From the NCBI RefSeq assembly GCF_900182935.1, contig NZ_FXUE01000002.1, positions 310,001 through 374,000 on the forward strand: a stretch of 64,000 nucleotides of DNA, written 5' to 3'. The translations under genes were made by a program, and so were the position numbers. Origin of the DNA: Fibrobacter sp. UWB10 (GTDB lineage Bacteria; Fibrobacterota; Fibrobacteria; Fibrobacterales; Fibrobacteraceae). A model generated the notes under the pieces. It was not told where the DNA came from and did not search any database. It was given only the letters and a program-made list of their open reading frames with translations. Below, piece by piece: positions 16,908-26,539 of the stretch. Numbering within the stretch: position 1 is the first letter of the stretch; each line of letters starts with the position of its first letter.

Positions 16908-17519
16908 ATGATATACGCCTATGCTCGAGTAAGTTCACTGGATCAAAACCTTGACAGACAAATCGACGCTCTGAAATCTTATGTTACCGATCAGCGTTGC
17001 CTAATTACGGATAAGGCCTCCGGCAAAGACTTTAACAGGCCCGGCTATCGCACTTTGGTTGGCACTTCTGAAACTATGCCCCTACTTCATTCGGGCGATA
17101 CTCTCGTTATCACCTCTTTGGACAGGCTTGGCCGCGATTATGAGTCAATCCGTGAACAATATGCCTACATCACGCAAACCCTTGGGGTCGATATCGTCGT
17201 GCTTGATATGCCGATCCTGAATAGCGGCAAAGAACAAGGGCTTGAAAAGCGGTTCTTGGCCTCCCTGGTGTTGGAGGTGCTGGCTTTCTCAGCCGCAAAG
17301 GAACGCCAATCGATCAAGAGCCGCCAAGCGGAGGGTATCAAGAGCGCTCATGCCCGTGGCGTGAAATTTGGGCGTCCCACGGTTCAAAAGCCGGATAATT
17401 GGGACTCCGTTTATGCTGAATGGCAGGTTGGTAATATAACAGCGCGCGCCGCTCAGCAAATGCTTGGTTTAAAAAACAGCACCTTCTATCGTTTGGCCCA
17501 AGAATGCTCTAAAGCATAG
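16908..17519 (+). CDS. Serine recombinase (resolvase/invertase family)
   Basis: A 203-residue small serine recombinase. The N-terminus MIYAYARVSSLDQNLDRQ carries the nucleophile Ser9 after RV. Further family blocks are VITSLDRLGRDYESI and the long helix ERQSIKSRQAEGI; the C-terminal end GRPTVQKPDNWDSVYAEW...ARAAQQMLGLKNSTFYRLA is the helix-turn-helix DNA-binding domain. It would catalyse resolution or inversion. ATG 16908 is preferred over ATG 16884 because AAAGGAG lies 7 nt upstream and the family starts here. A strong terminator follows directly. Confidence 0.9.
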   Translation: MIYAYARVSSLDQNLDRQIDALKSYVTDQRCLITDKASGKDFNRPGYRTLVGTSETMPLLHSGDTLVITSLDRLGRDYESIREQYAYITQTLGVDIVVLDMPILNSGKEQGLEKRFLASLVLEVLAFSAAKERQSIKSRQAEGIKSAHARGVKFGRPTVQKPDNWDSVYAEWQVGNITARAAQQMLGLKNSTFYRLAQECSKA

Positions 17520-17533
17520 TGGCCCCATCAATG

Positions 17534-17575
17534 AAAAAGCCCCAAAGTGCCCTGTGGGGCGCCTTGGGGCTTTTT
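17534..17575. terminator. Bidirectional intrinsic terminator
   Basis: A near-perfect hairpin: AAAAAGCCCCAA (17534-17545) pairs with TTGGGGCTTTTT (17564-17575), with extra GCCC/GGGC pairing inside. The A-run and T-run on either side let it stop transcripts from both directions, so it ends the serine recombinase gene (+) and the restriction enzyme gene (-). Confidence 0.9.
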
Positions 17576-17592
17576 GTAACCCTTTTTTGTCC

Positions 17593-20500
17593 CTAGAACT
17601 TCACTTTGGGCAAGCCTTTGACGATTTTCATAGTTTCGAGGCTTACGGTGATGATGCGGAGGACCAGGTTAAAGATGTATTTTGGGTCGTTATGTTCTAA
17701 TGCCCAGTCGTTGGGATCGTTGACGATGCCGCTCGCCTTGTCGGTGGTGATGGCGTAGCGTTCCATTATCCATTCGATGGCGGATTTGCCATTGACTACA
17801 TATTCATAGGCCTCTTCAGGAATGCTGGCAATGGCAATTTTATCGTTGTAGATGATACGGGTCTTGTCATCGACATTCTTGGGTTTGCCCTTGCTGTCGT
17901 AACCAGCCTTTTTAGCGAAACGCATCTGACGAACTTTATACAGTGTCTCGGGAGCCTCTGCACTGTAAAAGCCCTTAACATCTGCCGCCATCCCGCTAAA
18001 CATCGGGAGTTCGGAGGCCACCTGGCTTGCTGAGACGATGAGCGCTTTGTAGGGCTCCGCCTGTTCATAATTCAGGTGGATATCGGCGAGTTTGTGGCCC
18101 GCCTTGCTGAACGCCCAAAAATCGTCTGCGGTATCGACAAGCGGGATGCGAGGGAGCATTTTCGTTAAGTCGGTGGAAAATTCGGTGCGGTATTCTTCGC
18201 AGTGCAGGAATCCATAGATGTAGTAGAAAACATCTTCTTTGCGGATTTTGGGGTCGTTATATTGCGTTCGTGCCTGTTTTAGAATGTAATCGCTGATGGC
18301 ATCCTTGCGGACATATTTTTCGTTGGATGCAAAGATGTCTGTTTGGCCCGTTGTCTTGGGTTCTTCGTAATAGTAGAGCGGGAAACATTGCGTTGTTGCG
18401 GCCAAGTGAAGATCTGGAATGCAGTCGGTTATTAACGCTGTAAAGTTTTTATCGCCAGGACTTGTTGTGCATATCACTAGGTTTTGGTGTTCCCGTGTAG
18501 GGAACAACTTATCTAATTGATATGTCATGTCGTTCATTGCAACATTGAAATAACCGTTTTGTTTGCAGAATGGACGATAACATGAAGTTCTTTTGGAATT
18601 ATCTTCAAAATCAATCGGTTTATTTCGCTCGCAGTAATTTAAAATTCCGCGGTTCCAGGAAAGTTTTGTCACATCGTAAGTGACAAATTCCTTTGCCGTT
18701 AATTTGGGCTTTAATTCACGTTCCTTTACAAAATTCAGTCGTTGCTCATTGTAGAAGTTGATGGATTTCTTTAATTGTCTTTCTAATTTTGCTTCTGAGT
18801 AGTTATAGCACCAGGCGTCACGCGCTGTCGCTAGGCCTCGGCTATACACAGGTAAGAACCAGGTCTTACTATTTGCTTTATCGTCTTTGTCACCTATCGG
18901 CGTCCATTTGCCAAAACTTTCGTTTCTAAGGTTGATCCAGTCCCCATGTTCGTTAGGATGGAGTACCGTCATTTCAAGGTGCGTTATGCTTTCGGTATCT
19001 TTGACGATTTTCAGCTTATCTTCGCGAGATAGATAATCGCCAATATCGTAGTATTTGATGACAGCTTTTTTAGTTTCGGTCGGTTGCTTGATAAGGATGG
19101 TAATGGCTACAGGGGTGCGGGATCCACTGCCGAATATCTTGCCGCCCTCCTTTCGGGAAAGTTCACCGCTGGTGCGTTGGTTGCCTCGTAGATTGAAAAC
19201 ATATATCTTGCTGAATTCGTTTTCGAGGCTCTTGCGGAACCCATCCATGGCGTTTCCATCAATCCAACTGCCGTTGGTAATGAAGCCTATAACGCCCCCG
19301 TTTTTAGGATCAAGCCTATCCGTTGCCCAACGGAATGCCTTGATGTAGCTATCGTAAAGCGAGTTTTTATTTGTTGCCGTGCTATTCTGTGCGTATTTCA
19401 GATCTATTCGGCTATCCAAATCGGGATATTTCTGATTTTGTGCATTATCATTTGCGGATTTCTGCCCCACAGAATAAGGTGGGTTGCCGATTACCACCTG
19501 GATGGGCACTTTCTTTTGTGCCCTTGCGCGTGGACCGTTTACGGGGAACACTTCATCGTTAAGGTCTTCTTGATAATCCTTTTCGCCCAACTGGAAACTG
19601 TCAGTCAAGCATATTCCTTCAAACGGCGTATAATCAGAGGCGCCCATAACATCGTGATAGGCATTTTCTATGTTCACGCTTGCGATATAATAGGCCAGCA
19701 ACACGATTTCGTTCGTCTTGAGTTCCTTCGTGAACTTGCGCTCCAAATCCTTCTTGCTTATGAGACCGCTTTGAATTAGGCGGGTCATAAAAGTTCCAGT
19801 TCCCGCAAACGGGTCGATGATGTTCACATTTTCGTCCGTGAGTCTACGCCCGAATTCCTGTTTGAGCACATCATCGACACTATGGAGAATGAAATCGACG
19901 CATTCCACAGGCGTATAGACGATACCCAGTTTCTCGACGGTCTTGGGGAGTGCGCTTTTAAAGAACTTGTCGTAGAGTTCGATAATGATTTTTTGCTTGC
20001 CCTCGGCGCTCTCTACGCCTTCCGCACGCAATTTGACACTCTGATAGAACTTTTCGAGACTGCTCTTATCTACATCGTCGGTGGTGCTTTCCACGGCGTT
20101 GATGACACGCTGTAAGGCCCTGGAAACCGGGTTGTTTTTCGCAAAATCGTAATCCTCAAACAGTGCCTCGAATACGGGCTTTGTAATCAGATGTTGCGAT
20201 AGCATTTCTATTGCCTGTTCCTCGTTTACGCCGGGATTCAGGTTCTTTTTCAATGCCGCAAGGAACTTCTCGAACTGCGCTTTGGGCTTGCCGTCCTGGG
20301 CAATGAGTTTGCGGATTCGGTCTTCGTGGCGTTTGGCAATATCGGCGACATCCTTCGCCCAGTCTTCCCAGTAGCGGCGGCTTCCAACCTTTTCGACCAT
20401 CTTGGCATAGATGGCGCCTTGAAGTTCCTGGAATCGCATTTCAATCTGGTCTTGCAATTCCTGCTGGACTTTTCTTTGCTCGGGAGACAGATTTTCAACA

Positions 20501-23046
20501 TCGCTTCCGGGGAGGCCGCTTGCAACACCAATGCGCCCGCCTGTAATGCTTTTGCCCTTTTGCGGGGTGTTGAACTGAATCTTGTTGACCATCGCGTTAA
20601 AGCGGTCATCATGGGCGCGCAAGGCGTTCAGGATCTTCCAAACGACCTTGAAACGCTCATTGTTGTTCAGTGCTTCTTCCGGTTTTTCGTTGGATGGGAC
20701 AATTACCGGGATAATGATATAGCCGTATTTTTTGCCGGGCGCCGTTCGCATCACGCGCCCCACGCTCTGCACCACATCGACTTCGGAATCGCGGGCGCTC
20801 AGGAACAGAACGGCATCAAGGCTCGGAACATCCACGCCCTCGCTTAGGCAACGGACATTGTTCAATATGCGGCATTCTCCGTCTTCGATGTCCGCCTTTA
20901 ACCATGCCAGGCGTTCCTCACGCTGGGTGGCGCCCATGCCGCCATCAATGTGCATTGCCGATACGCGAACGGTTTGCTTTTGCGCTTCGGGTGTTAGGGC
21001 TTCGTAATAGGAATCCTTTAATTCGTTGATTTGCGAGACGATTTCCTTAGAAACTTTGATGTTCTGCGAGAACGCCACCGCGCGTTTCATGGGTTGCGGG
21101 TCTGTATCTTTCAGCTGGCGGTCATCGACAAGCGTAATCTTAGAGAGCGCGTTAAAACAGCCGATCAGCTTCGCTTCGTCATCGGTGAGCATTTCGCCTG
21201 TTTTGGTCGCTAGGGAGAGTTGCAGACTTTCGCTCATCGCGAGCGGGTCAATGGTAAGGACAAGGACCTTATAATCAGATAGAAGTTCCTTGTTGACGGC
21301 ATCACCGAACCCGATACGATACATTTCTTCGCCGTAAAGTTTCGGATCGTCCATAGAGCATATTTCGACAGAACCCTCTTCAGCCTTCTTTTTACTGGAT
21401 TCGCTGTAAAGGCGTGGCGTTGCTGTCATGTAGACGCGTTTCTTTGCCCGCAAGAAATCCGGGTCATGAACCTTGACGAAGTTCGAGGCCTCGGCGCCTA
21501 ATTGGGTTGCGCCTGTGGTGCGGTGCGCCTCGTCACAGATGATCATGTCAAACTGAAAACTGGCGCCTATTTTCTTCTGAGCTTTGGAAATTACATCGAT
21601 TGACTGGTACGTGCTAAAAACGACCGTCATGCCGCCTTTCTTGTAACGGGCTATTTCCAACTGCTTGACGATGGAGTTCACATCTGTGGATGCTGGCAAA
21701 GCAAGGCTTGTGACGCTGTAGCCGTCGCCTTCGTTTTCTCCGCTTATATGGACTTTCTTGGAAACGCCCGTGTCGGAACAGATGCAGATGGGCTTAATCG
21801 GCTTTGTTGCATCGGCGGTCCATTCGCGAAGGGTTTGGCCTAAAAGCGCGATAGAGGGGACCAGGAACAGGATTGTTCCCTTGTTGTCGGTTTCCTTTTC
21901 GGCTATGCAGAGTGAGGTGTAGGTTTTTCCTGTTCCACATGCCATAATGAGTTTGCCGCGCTCATGCTTCTCGTCCTTGAAATACTCATGGACCTTTGCA
22001 ATGGCTTCTTTTTGATGGTCACGGGGCTGTTTCTTTTGCACCTGGGCGTTTTCGCCACTGGAGCCCTTATCGAGGCGGTCCCAATCCACCATGGCATTTT
22101 CAAGCTCTAAAAGTCCGACGCGGTGGAATTCCGGGTCCTGATTTTCAAGCGAGTTCAACGCCTCTTTATTGAAACCGTGTTCCGTTGTGTCAAGCCATAG
22201 GCGGTACGCAAAGTGGACCTTGTTTCCGTCCTTATCTTTGAATGTCTTTCCTGATGTTGCCAGGAATGTATCTACAGCGGGCTTGTCGATGATAGCGTCT
22301 GCCTTGTAGCACTTACACTGAATAGCCCAGTAGTTTCCGCCAGTCGTTTCGGCCACAAGGTCGATGCCGACATCCTTGCCGCCAAACTGGTCCTTAGCAA
22401 AGAAGTTTTCCCAAAGCCAAACATTCGAAAGACTGCTTGCAAAAATCGGGTCCGTTTGCAAATAGCGTTGCATCAACAGTTCGAACTTGTACCCCTTTTG
22501 CTTTTGGGATAGCGAGTCCTGACGATACTTGTCGAGTATGCGGGTGAATGTTGATTTGTAGGCGTTGCTATAATCCATCTTGATTTCGCTTTCGTGCTCC
22601 ACTCCGGGCATATAACGGATGCCGAGACCACCCGGCGACTTGATCCATTCGGATTCGGGCCACAACTTGAAACTAAGGATAGGGACTCCAAAATCGCCGT
22701 TGGACTCCATTGCATCGCCAGTTTCCACTTCGCCGATAATCATGCCGGATCCGTTGGTCTTGCCAAACAAGGTCTTTGCCTTGCGACAAGCCTTTTGGAA
22801 TGCTTCCTGGGCCGCTTCCTGTTCGCTAGCAGACTGCTTTTTAATGGATTTGCTCAACTGCTTCTGCCAGTATCCGAATTCGGCTTCTAGGTCGTTGTCT
22901 GTGGCTGTGTATTGTGATATAGCCACGGCTAGGCGCTTGTTTGCGAATGTCTTTGCATTGGTGCGATATTCGAATGTTTTTACTCCCGTAACGATGAGTT
23001 GGGCGAACGGGGATCGAACGACGAAGTACTGAAGCGGCTTGTCCAT
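17593..23046 (-). CDS. Type ISP-like restriction-modification enzyme with N-terminal ASCH domain
   Basis: A single 1817-residue chain. Residues 1-150 look like an ASCH domain (FVVRSPFAQLIVTGVKTFEYR). About 185-300 is an Mrr-type PD-(D/E)XK nuclease (VGIDLVAE then AIQCKCYK, 243-248). About 335-820 is an SF2 helicase: Walker A ACGTGKT (369-375), DEAH (505-508), TAT (541-543), QSVGRVMR. About 1020-1300 is an N6-adenine methylase: DPFAGTG (1078-1084) and NPPY (1198-1201). The rest is probably target recognition. The order nuclease-helicase-methylase-TRD matches Type ISP enzymes such as LlaGI; the ASCH head is extra. ATG 23046 is used because the frame upstream of it crosses a tRNA gene. Confidence 0.88.
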   Translation of the reverse strand: MDKPLQYFVVRSPFAQLIVTGVKTFEYRTNAKTFANKRLAVAISQYTATDNDLEAEFGYWQKQLSKSIKKQSASEQEAAQEAFQKACRKAKTLFGKTNGSGMIIGEVETGDAMESNGDFGVPILSFKLWPESEWIKSPGGLGIRYMPGVEHESEIKMDYSNAYKSTFTRILDKYRQDSLSQKQKGYKFELLMQRYLQTDPIFASSLSNVWLWENFFAKDQFGGKDVGIDLVAETTGGNYWAIQCKCYKADAIIDKPAVDTFLATSGKTFKDKDGNKVHFAYRLWLDTTEHGFNKEALNSLENQDPEFHRVGLLELENAMVDWDRLDKGSSGENAQVQKKQPRDHQKEAIAKVHEYFKDEKHERGKLIMACGTGKTYTSLCIAEKETDNKGTILFLVPSIALLGQTLREWTADATKPIKPICICSDTGVSKKVHISGENEGDGYSVTSLALPASTDVNSIVKQLEIARYKKGGMTVVFSTYQSIDVISKAQKKIGASFQFDMIICDEAHRTTGATQLGAEASNFVKVHDPDFLRAKKRVYMTATPRLYSESSKKKAEEGSVEICSMDDPKLYGEEMYRIGFGDAVNKELLSDYKVLVLTIDPLAMSESLQLSLATKTGEMLTDDEAKLIGCFNALSKITLVDDRQLKDTDPQPMKRAVAFSQNIKVSKEIVSQINELKDSYYEALTPEAQKQTVRVSAMHIDGGMGATQREERLAWLKADIEDGECRILNNVRCLSEGVDVPSLDAVLFLSARDSEVDVVQSVGRVMRTAPGKKYGYIIIPVIVPSNEKPEEALNNNERFKVVWKILNALRAHDDRFNAMVNKIQFNTPQKGKSITGGRIGVASGLPGSDVENLSPEQRKVQQELQDQIEMRFQELQGAIYAKMVEKVGSRRYWEDWAKDVADIAKRHEDRIRKLIAQDGKPKAQFEKFLAALKKNLNPGVNEEQAIEMLSQHLITKPVFEALFEDYDFAKNNPVSRALQRVINAVESTTDDVDKSSLEKFYQSVKLRAEGVESAEGKQKIIIELYDKFFKSALPKTVEKLGIVYTPVECVDFILHSVDDVLKQEFGRRLTDENVNIIDPFAGTGTFMTRLIQSGLISKKDLERKFTKELKTNEIVLLAYYIASVNIENAYHDVMGASDYTPFEGICLTDSFQLGEKDYQEDLNDEVFPVNGPRARAQKKVPIQVVIGNPPYSVGQKSANDNAQNQKYPDLDSRIDLKYAQNSTATNKNSLYDSYIKAFRWATDRLDPKNGGVIGFITNGSWIDGNAMDGFRKSLENEFSKIYVFNLRGNQRTSGELSRKEGGKIFGSGSRTPVAITILIKQPTETKKAVIKYYDIGDYLSREDKLKIVKDTESITHLEMTVLHPNEHGDWINLRNESFGKWTPIGDKDDKANSKTWFLPVYSRGLATARDAWCYNYSEAKLERQLKKSINFYNEQRLNFVKERELKPKLTAKEFVTYDVTKLSWNRGILNYCERNKPIDFEDNSKRTSCYRPFCKQNGYFNVAMNDMTYQLDKLFPTREHQNLVICTTSPGDKNFTALITDCIPDLHLAATTQCFPLYYYEEPKTTGQTDIFASNEKYVRKDAISDYILKQARTQYNDPKIRKEDVFYYIYGFLHCEEYRTEFSTDLTKMLPRIPLVDTADDFWAFSKAGHKLADIHLNYEQAEPYKALIVSASQVASELPMFSGMAADVKGFYSAEAPETLYKVRQMRFAKKAGYDSKGKPKNVDDKTRIIYNDKIAIASIPEEAYEYVVNGKSAIEWIMERYAITTDKASGIVNDPNDWALEHNDPKYIFNLVLRIITVSLETMKIVKGLPKVKF

Positions 23047-23079
23047 GTAAAACTCAGTGGTGGATGTTGTACGCCTGAA

Positions 23080-23102
23080 AATATAGTCATTTAGGAGGCG
23101 CC
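23080..23102 (-). promoter_or_regulatory. Candidate promoter of the restriction-modification gene
   Basis: On the minus strand a -10 hexamer TATATT (plus 23080-23085) lies 34 nt before the ATG, with a weak -35 (TTCAAG) 16 nt further upstream. The spacer contains GGCGCCTCC, the same 9-mer found upstream of integrase 1 and of the serine recombinase, so a shared island-encoded factor might act here. Evidence is by eye only. Confidence 0.35.
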
Positions 23103-23240
23103 TTGAATTGGTTTTGTGTGTTTGTGGAGCAAACGCTTTGAAGGCGAAATTTGCGTATTTTTGCAAACTTGCAAAGCAAAACCGGGTGACAAATGAGCAA
23201 AGTTTTGTTATCTTTGGAGGCACCTCAAAGATGAGGCCGG

Positions 23241-23314
23241 GCCGTCGTAGCTCAGTTGGATAGAGCAGTTGCCTTCTAAGCAACGGGTCGTGGGTTCGAC
23301 TCCCGCCGACGGTA
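23241..23314 (+). tRNA. tRNA-Arg (anticodon UCU)
   Basis: A 74-nt cloverleaf. The acceptor GCCGTCG pairs with CGACGGT (a G-U at 1-72), the D arm is GCTC...GAGC, the anticodon stem GTTGC/GCAAC holds loop CTTCTAA with anticodon TCT, and the T arm is GTGGG-TTCGACT-CCCGC. The discriminator is A and CCA is not encoded. It reads AGA codons. It is the first of two tandem copies and borders the mobile island. Confidence 0.93.
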
Positions 23315-23324
23315 GGAAATTGGA

Positions 23325-23352
23325 CGCCAGTCAAGATGACTGGCGCCTTTTT
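23325..23352 (+). terminator. Terminator after first tRNA-Arg
   Basis: Stem CGCCAGTC (23325-23332) / GACTGGCG (23338-23345), loop AAGAT, followed by CC and a T5 run. It ends the transcript of the first tRNA-Arg gene. Confidence 0.85.
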
Positions 23353-23470
23353 GTATTTAACGGCAAATTTAAAGCGTGCTGTTCGCGTGCTGACCACCCG
23401 TGCTGGTGCTTTGCTTTCAAGCCCTTATGGTTTGTGGTGTTGGTTGGATTCATGAATACCCAAAACGTGC

Positions 23471-23499
23471 TTGACAGAAACCAGCACGCGTGCTATATT
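23471..23499 (+). promoter_or_regulatory. Sigma-70 promoter with palindromic operator in the spacer
   Basis: A consensus -35 TTGACA (23471-23476) and -10 TATATT (23494-23499) are separated by exactly 17 bp. The spacer contains a perfect 12-bp palindrome, AGCACGCGTGCT (23483-23494). A repressor bound there would block RNA polymerase. Other copies of the half-site lie on both sides. It points at the short open frame starting at 23586. Confidence 0.7.
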
Positions 23500-23585
23500 C
23501 GTGTCATAAAATTGAGCCTTCGCGTGCTGTTTTGGTGGTGCTTAAATGCCGGGAAACCGCATCAACACTGGGAAAATACACGATG

Positions 23586-23708
23586 ATGGCCGAAAAAAAC
23601 AGCACGCATACTCCACAGAGGACTCCTCAGATTACTCCGCAGAGAAATTGGCGCTTTTGGCTGAAATTTGGCGATTTTGAACGAAAAACGGCAAATTCTA
23701 TCCAATAG
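23586..23708 (+). pseudogene. Truncated N-terminal remnant behind the remnant promoter
   Basis: A 40-codon frame starting MAEKNSTHTPQRTPQITPQR, about 85 bp downstream of a strong promoter. A TPQ unit is repeated three times, from imperfect ~15-nt DNA repeats. Both this frame and integrase 1 begin with MAE, but the similarity stops there. It may be the 5' end of a lost integrase or regulator, or non-coding. It stops 18 nt before the second tRNA. Confidence is low. Confidence 0.3.
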
Positions 23709-23726
23709 CTGGAACAATTCACAATT

Positions 23727-23800
23727 GTTCGCGTAGCTCAGTTGGATAGAGCAATTGCCTTCTAAGCAATGGGTCGTGGGTTCGAATCCCGCCTCGAGTA
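23727..23800 (+). tRNA. tRNA-Arg (anticodon UCU), second copy with imperfect acceptor stem
   Basis: A 74-nt tRNA nearly identical to the copy 486 bp upstream. The anticodon stem differs by a compensated change (ATTGC/GCAAT), which indicates real tRNA evolution. The acceptor arm GTTCGCG / CTCGAGT has one mismatch (6-67) and two G-U pairs (1-72, 2-71), so it may be damaged by integration or function poorly. The discriminator is A and CCA is not encoded. A strong terminator follows. Confidence 0.8.
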
Positions 23801-23802
23801 TG

Positions 23803-23844
23803 AATAGCCTAGACACCTTTACGGTGTCTAGGCTATTTATTTTT
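23803..23844 (+). terminator. Terminator after second tRNA-Arg
   Basis: A perfect 15-bp stem, AATAGCCTAGACACC (23803-23817) with GGTGTCTAGGCTATT (23823-23837), followed by a T-rich run (TATTTTT). Confidence 0.92.
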
Positions 23845-23848
23845 GTAG

Positions 23849-23965
23849 GAGGGAGCGAACCCGAAGGGTTCGACCTCTGCGTAAGGCGAACGCAACGACC
23901 GAGTTTGCTCGGGCAATGCTGAGCCGAAGCCGGAGCTTCTCCGCAAAGCGGAGAAGCATCCCGCC
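23849..23965. repeat. Three-hairpin structured intergenic element
   Basis: Three perfect small hairpins lie in series: CGAACCC-GAA-GGGTTCG, CCGAG-TTTG-CTCGG and GCTTCTCCGC-AAA-GCGGAGAAGC. None has a T-run, and no gene fits. The compact array resembles a dispersed extragenic repeat unit with a structured transcript. Only one copy is seen in this window. Confidence 0.5.
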
Positions 23966-24021
23966 GAGAAAGCGCCTTTGCCGAGCAGACTCCCGCCGTT
24001 AAGAATCAAAAAAATCATACA

Positions 24022-24054
24022 CAAAAAAAACGTCCGGTTCACAGAACCGGACGT
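24022..24054 (-). terminator. groEL terminator
   Basis: On the minus strand the stem ACGTCCGGTTC / GAACCGGACGT (11 bp, 3-nt loop; plus coordinates 24030-24054) is followed by an 8-nt T-run. It lies 23 bp after the groEL stop. Confidence 0.93.
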
Positions 24055-24076
24055 CCATAAGGAGATATTTGGCCGA

Positions 24077-25723
<1,647 letters not shown>

Positions 25724-25747
25724 TTATTAAAACCTTTTGTTGCGCTA

Positions 25748-26029
25748 TTACAGAGTAGCGATGACGTCGGATTCCTTCACGATCAGGTAGTTTTCGCCAT
25801 CAACGGTGACTTCAGTACCGCTGTACTTGCCGTAAAGCACCACGTCGCCGACCTTGACTTCCATGGCAACGAGGTCGCCCTTTTCGTTCTTGCGACCCGG
25901 GCCCACGGCCACGACCTTACCCTGCATCGGCTTTTCCTTGGCGTTGTCCGGGATAAAGAGACCCGAGGAGGTCTTCTGTTCGGCTTCTGCCGGCTTGACG
26001 ACGATTCGATCTGCAAGAGGCTTAATCAT
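25748..26029 (-). CDS. groES: Co-chaperonin GroES (10 kDa, Hsp10)
   Basis: GroES caps the GroEL chamber as a heptamer. The 93-residue protein starts [17 protein letters not shown] and contains the mobile loop with [16 protein letters not shown], then [10 protein letters not shown] and [18 protein letters not shown] 26029 is the family start; the upstream in-frame extension is not GroES-like. AAAAGGAAAAG lies ahead of it. Confidence 0.97.
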   Translation of the reverse strand: MIKPLADRIVVKPAEAEQKTSSGLFIPDNAKEKPMQGKVVAVGPGRKNEKGDLVAMEVKVGDVVLYGKYSGTEVTVDGENYLIVKESDVIATL

Positions 26030-26539
26030 TTTCACTTTTCCTTTTTTGTGGGCTTTTGCGCCCTGATTGAACTTTTTAGTCCAAGCTGGACTATTTTTTT
26101 TGTTTCGCCCTAGAGTAAGCAATTTCTGTGCCAAGTTCTATTGGTGGGCGATTTGTGTCTGTTTTGGTCTTATTAGACAATTCGTAGTATCGTTTTGAAA
26201 CGTTTTTGGCGGCGTTTAAGGCTTTAAGGAGCTTGTGTTTTAATTTGAAACAAGGTGCTTTGCTTGTGACGGGCTTGCGGGCGATTCCGTAATTTTCCAC
26301 ACTTGACGGCATTAGTGAAAAAATGTAGACTTTTTATTTTTATTACAATTTTTAAAAATGCCAAATTGTCTAGAAAATTTTTAAAATAATGTGGACTTTT
26401 TATAGATTTTTTGATTATATTTAGAAAAGGAATTGCTGTAGAGTCTTGTTGTCTAAAGACTACAAATAAGAATAATTTGCGTTCTGTTTTGAACTTTTAG
26501 AAATAGATTAGCAGTAAGGCCATAGAAAATGGAGTTTAT
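26030..26539. other. Divergent 510-bp control region, groES and PL11 gene
   Basis: No gene is seen. The half near groES contains a sigma-54-like site on the minus strand (see 26118-26134). No CIRCE inverted repeat (TTAGCACTC...) is present. The half near the pectin lyase gene is strongly AT-rich with poly-T/poly-A stretches, and a GGAG ribosome site lies just before ATG 26540. A 73-codon minus frame at 26091-26312 is not convincing. Confidence 0.6.
26118..26134 (-). promoter_or_regulatory. Candidate sigma-54 (-24/-12) promoter of groESL
   Basis: Reading on the minus strand, TTGGCACAGAAATTGCT matches the sigma-54 consensus TGGCAC-N5-TTGCW, with GG and GC exactly 10 bp apart. The predicted transcript start would be about 80 nt upstream of groES. 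Such a match has a modest chance of arising at random, and no activator site was identified. Confidence 0.45.

Larger units (their letters stand above)
23315..23726. other. Mobile-element remnant between tandem tRNA-Arg genes
   Basis: 412 bp enclosed by two near-identical tRNA genes. It holds a tRNA terminator, five exact copies of GCGTGCTG/CAGCACGC (23374, 23385, 23482, 23522, 23600), a strong promoter whose spacer is a 12-bp palindrome, a short open frame, and an 11-bp direct repeat AACGGCAAATT (23359-23369 and 23687-23697). The mix of a repressor-like operator, a truncated gene and tRNA att-like ends suggests the leftover control region of an integrated element. Confidence 0.55.

Noticed and set aside
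13541-23799. Shared CTCGAGTA at 13541 region and the end of the second tRNA as att sites
   Set aside because: Only 8 bp are shared, one of several chance copies in the window; a true att core should extend further into the tRNA.
26091-26312. A 73-codon minus frame upstream of groES
   Set aside because: It overlaps the promoter region and has no homologue-like features.
26030-26539. CIRCE element for HrcA control of groESL
   Set aside because: No TTAGCACTC-N9-GAGTGCTAA or close variant is present in this region.
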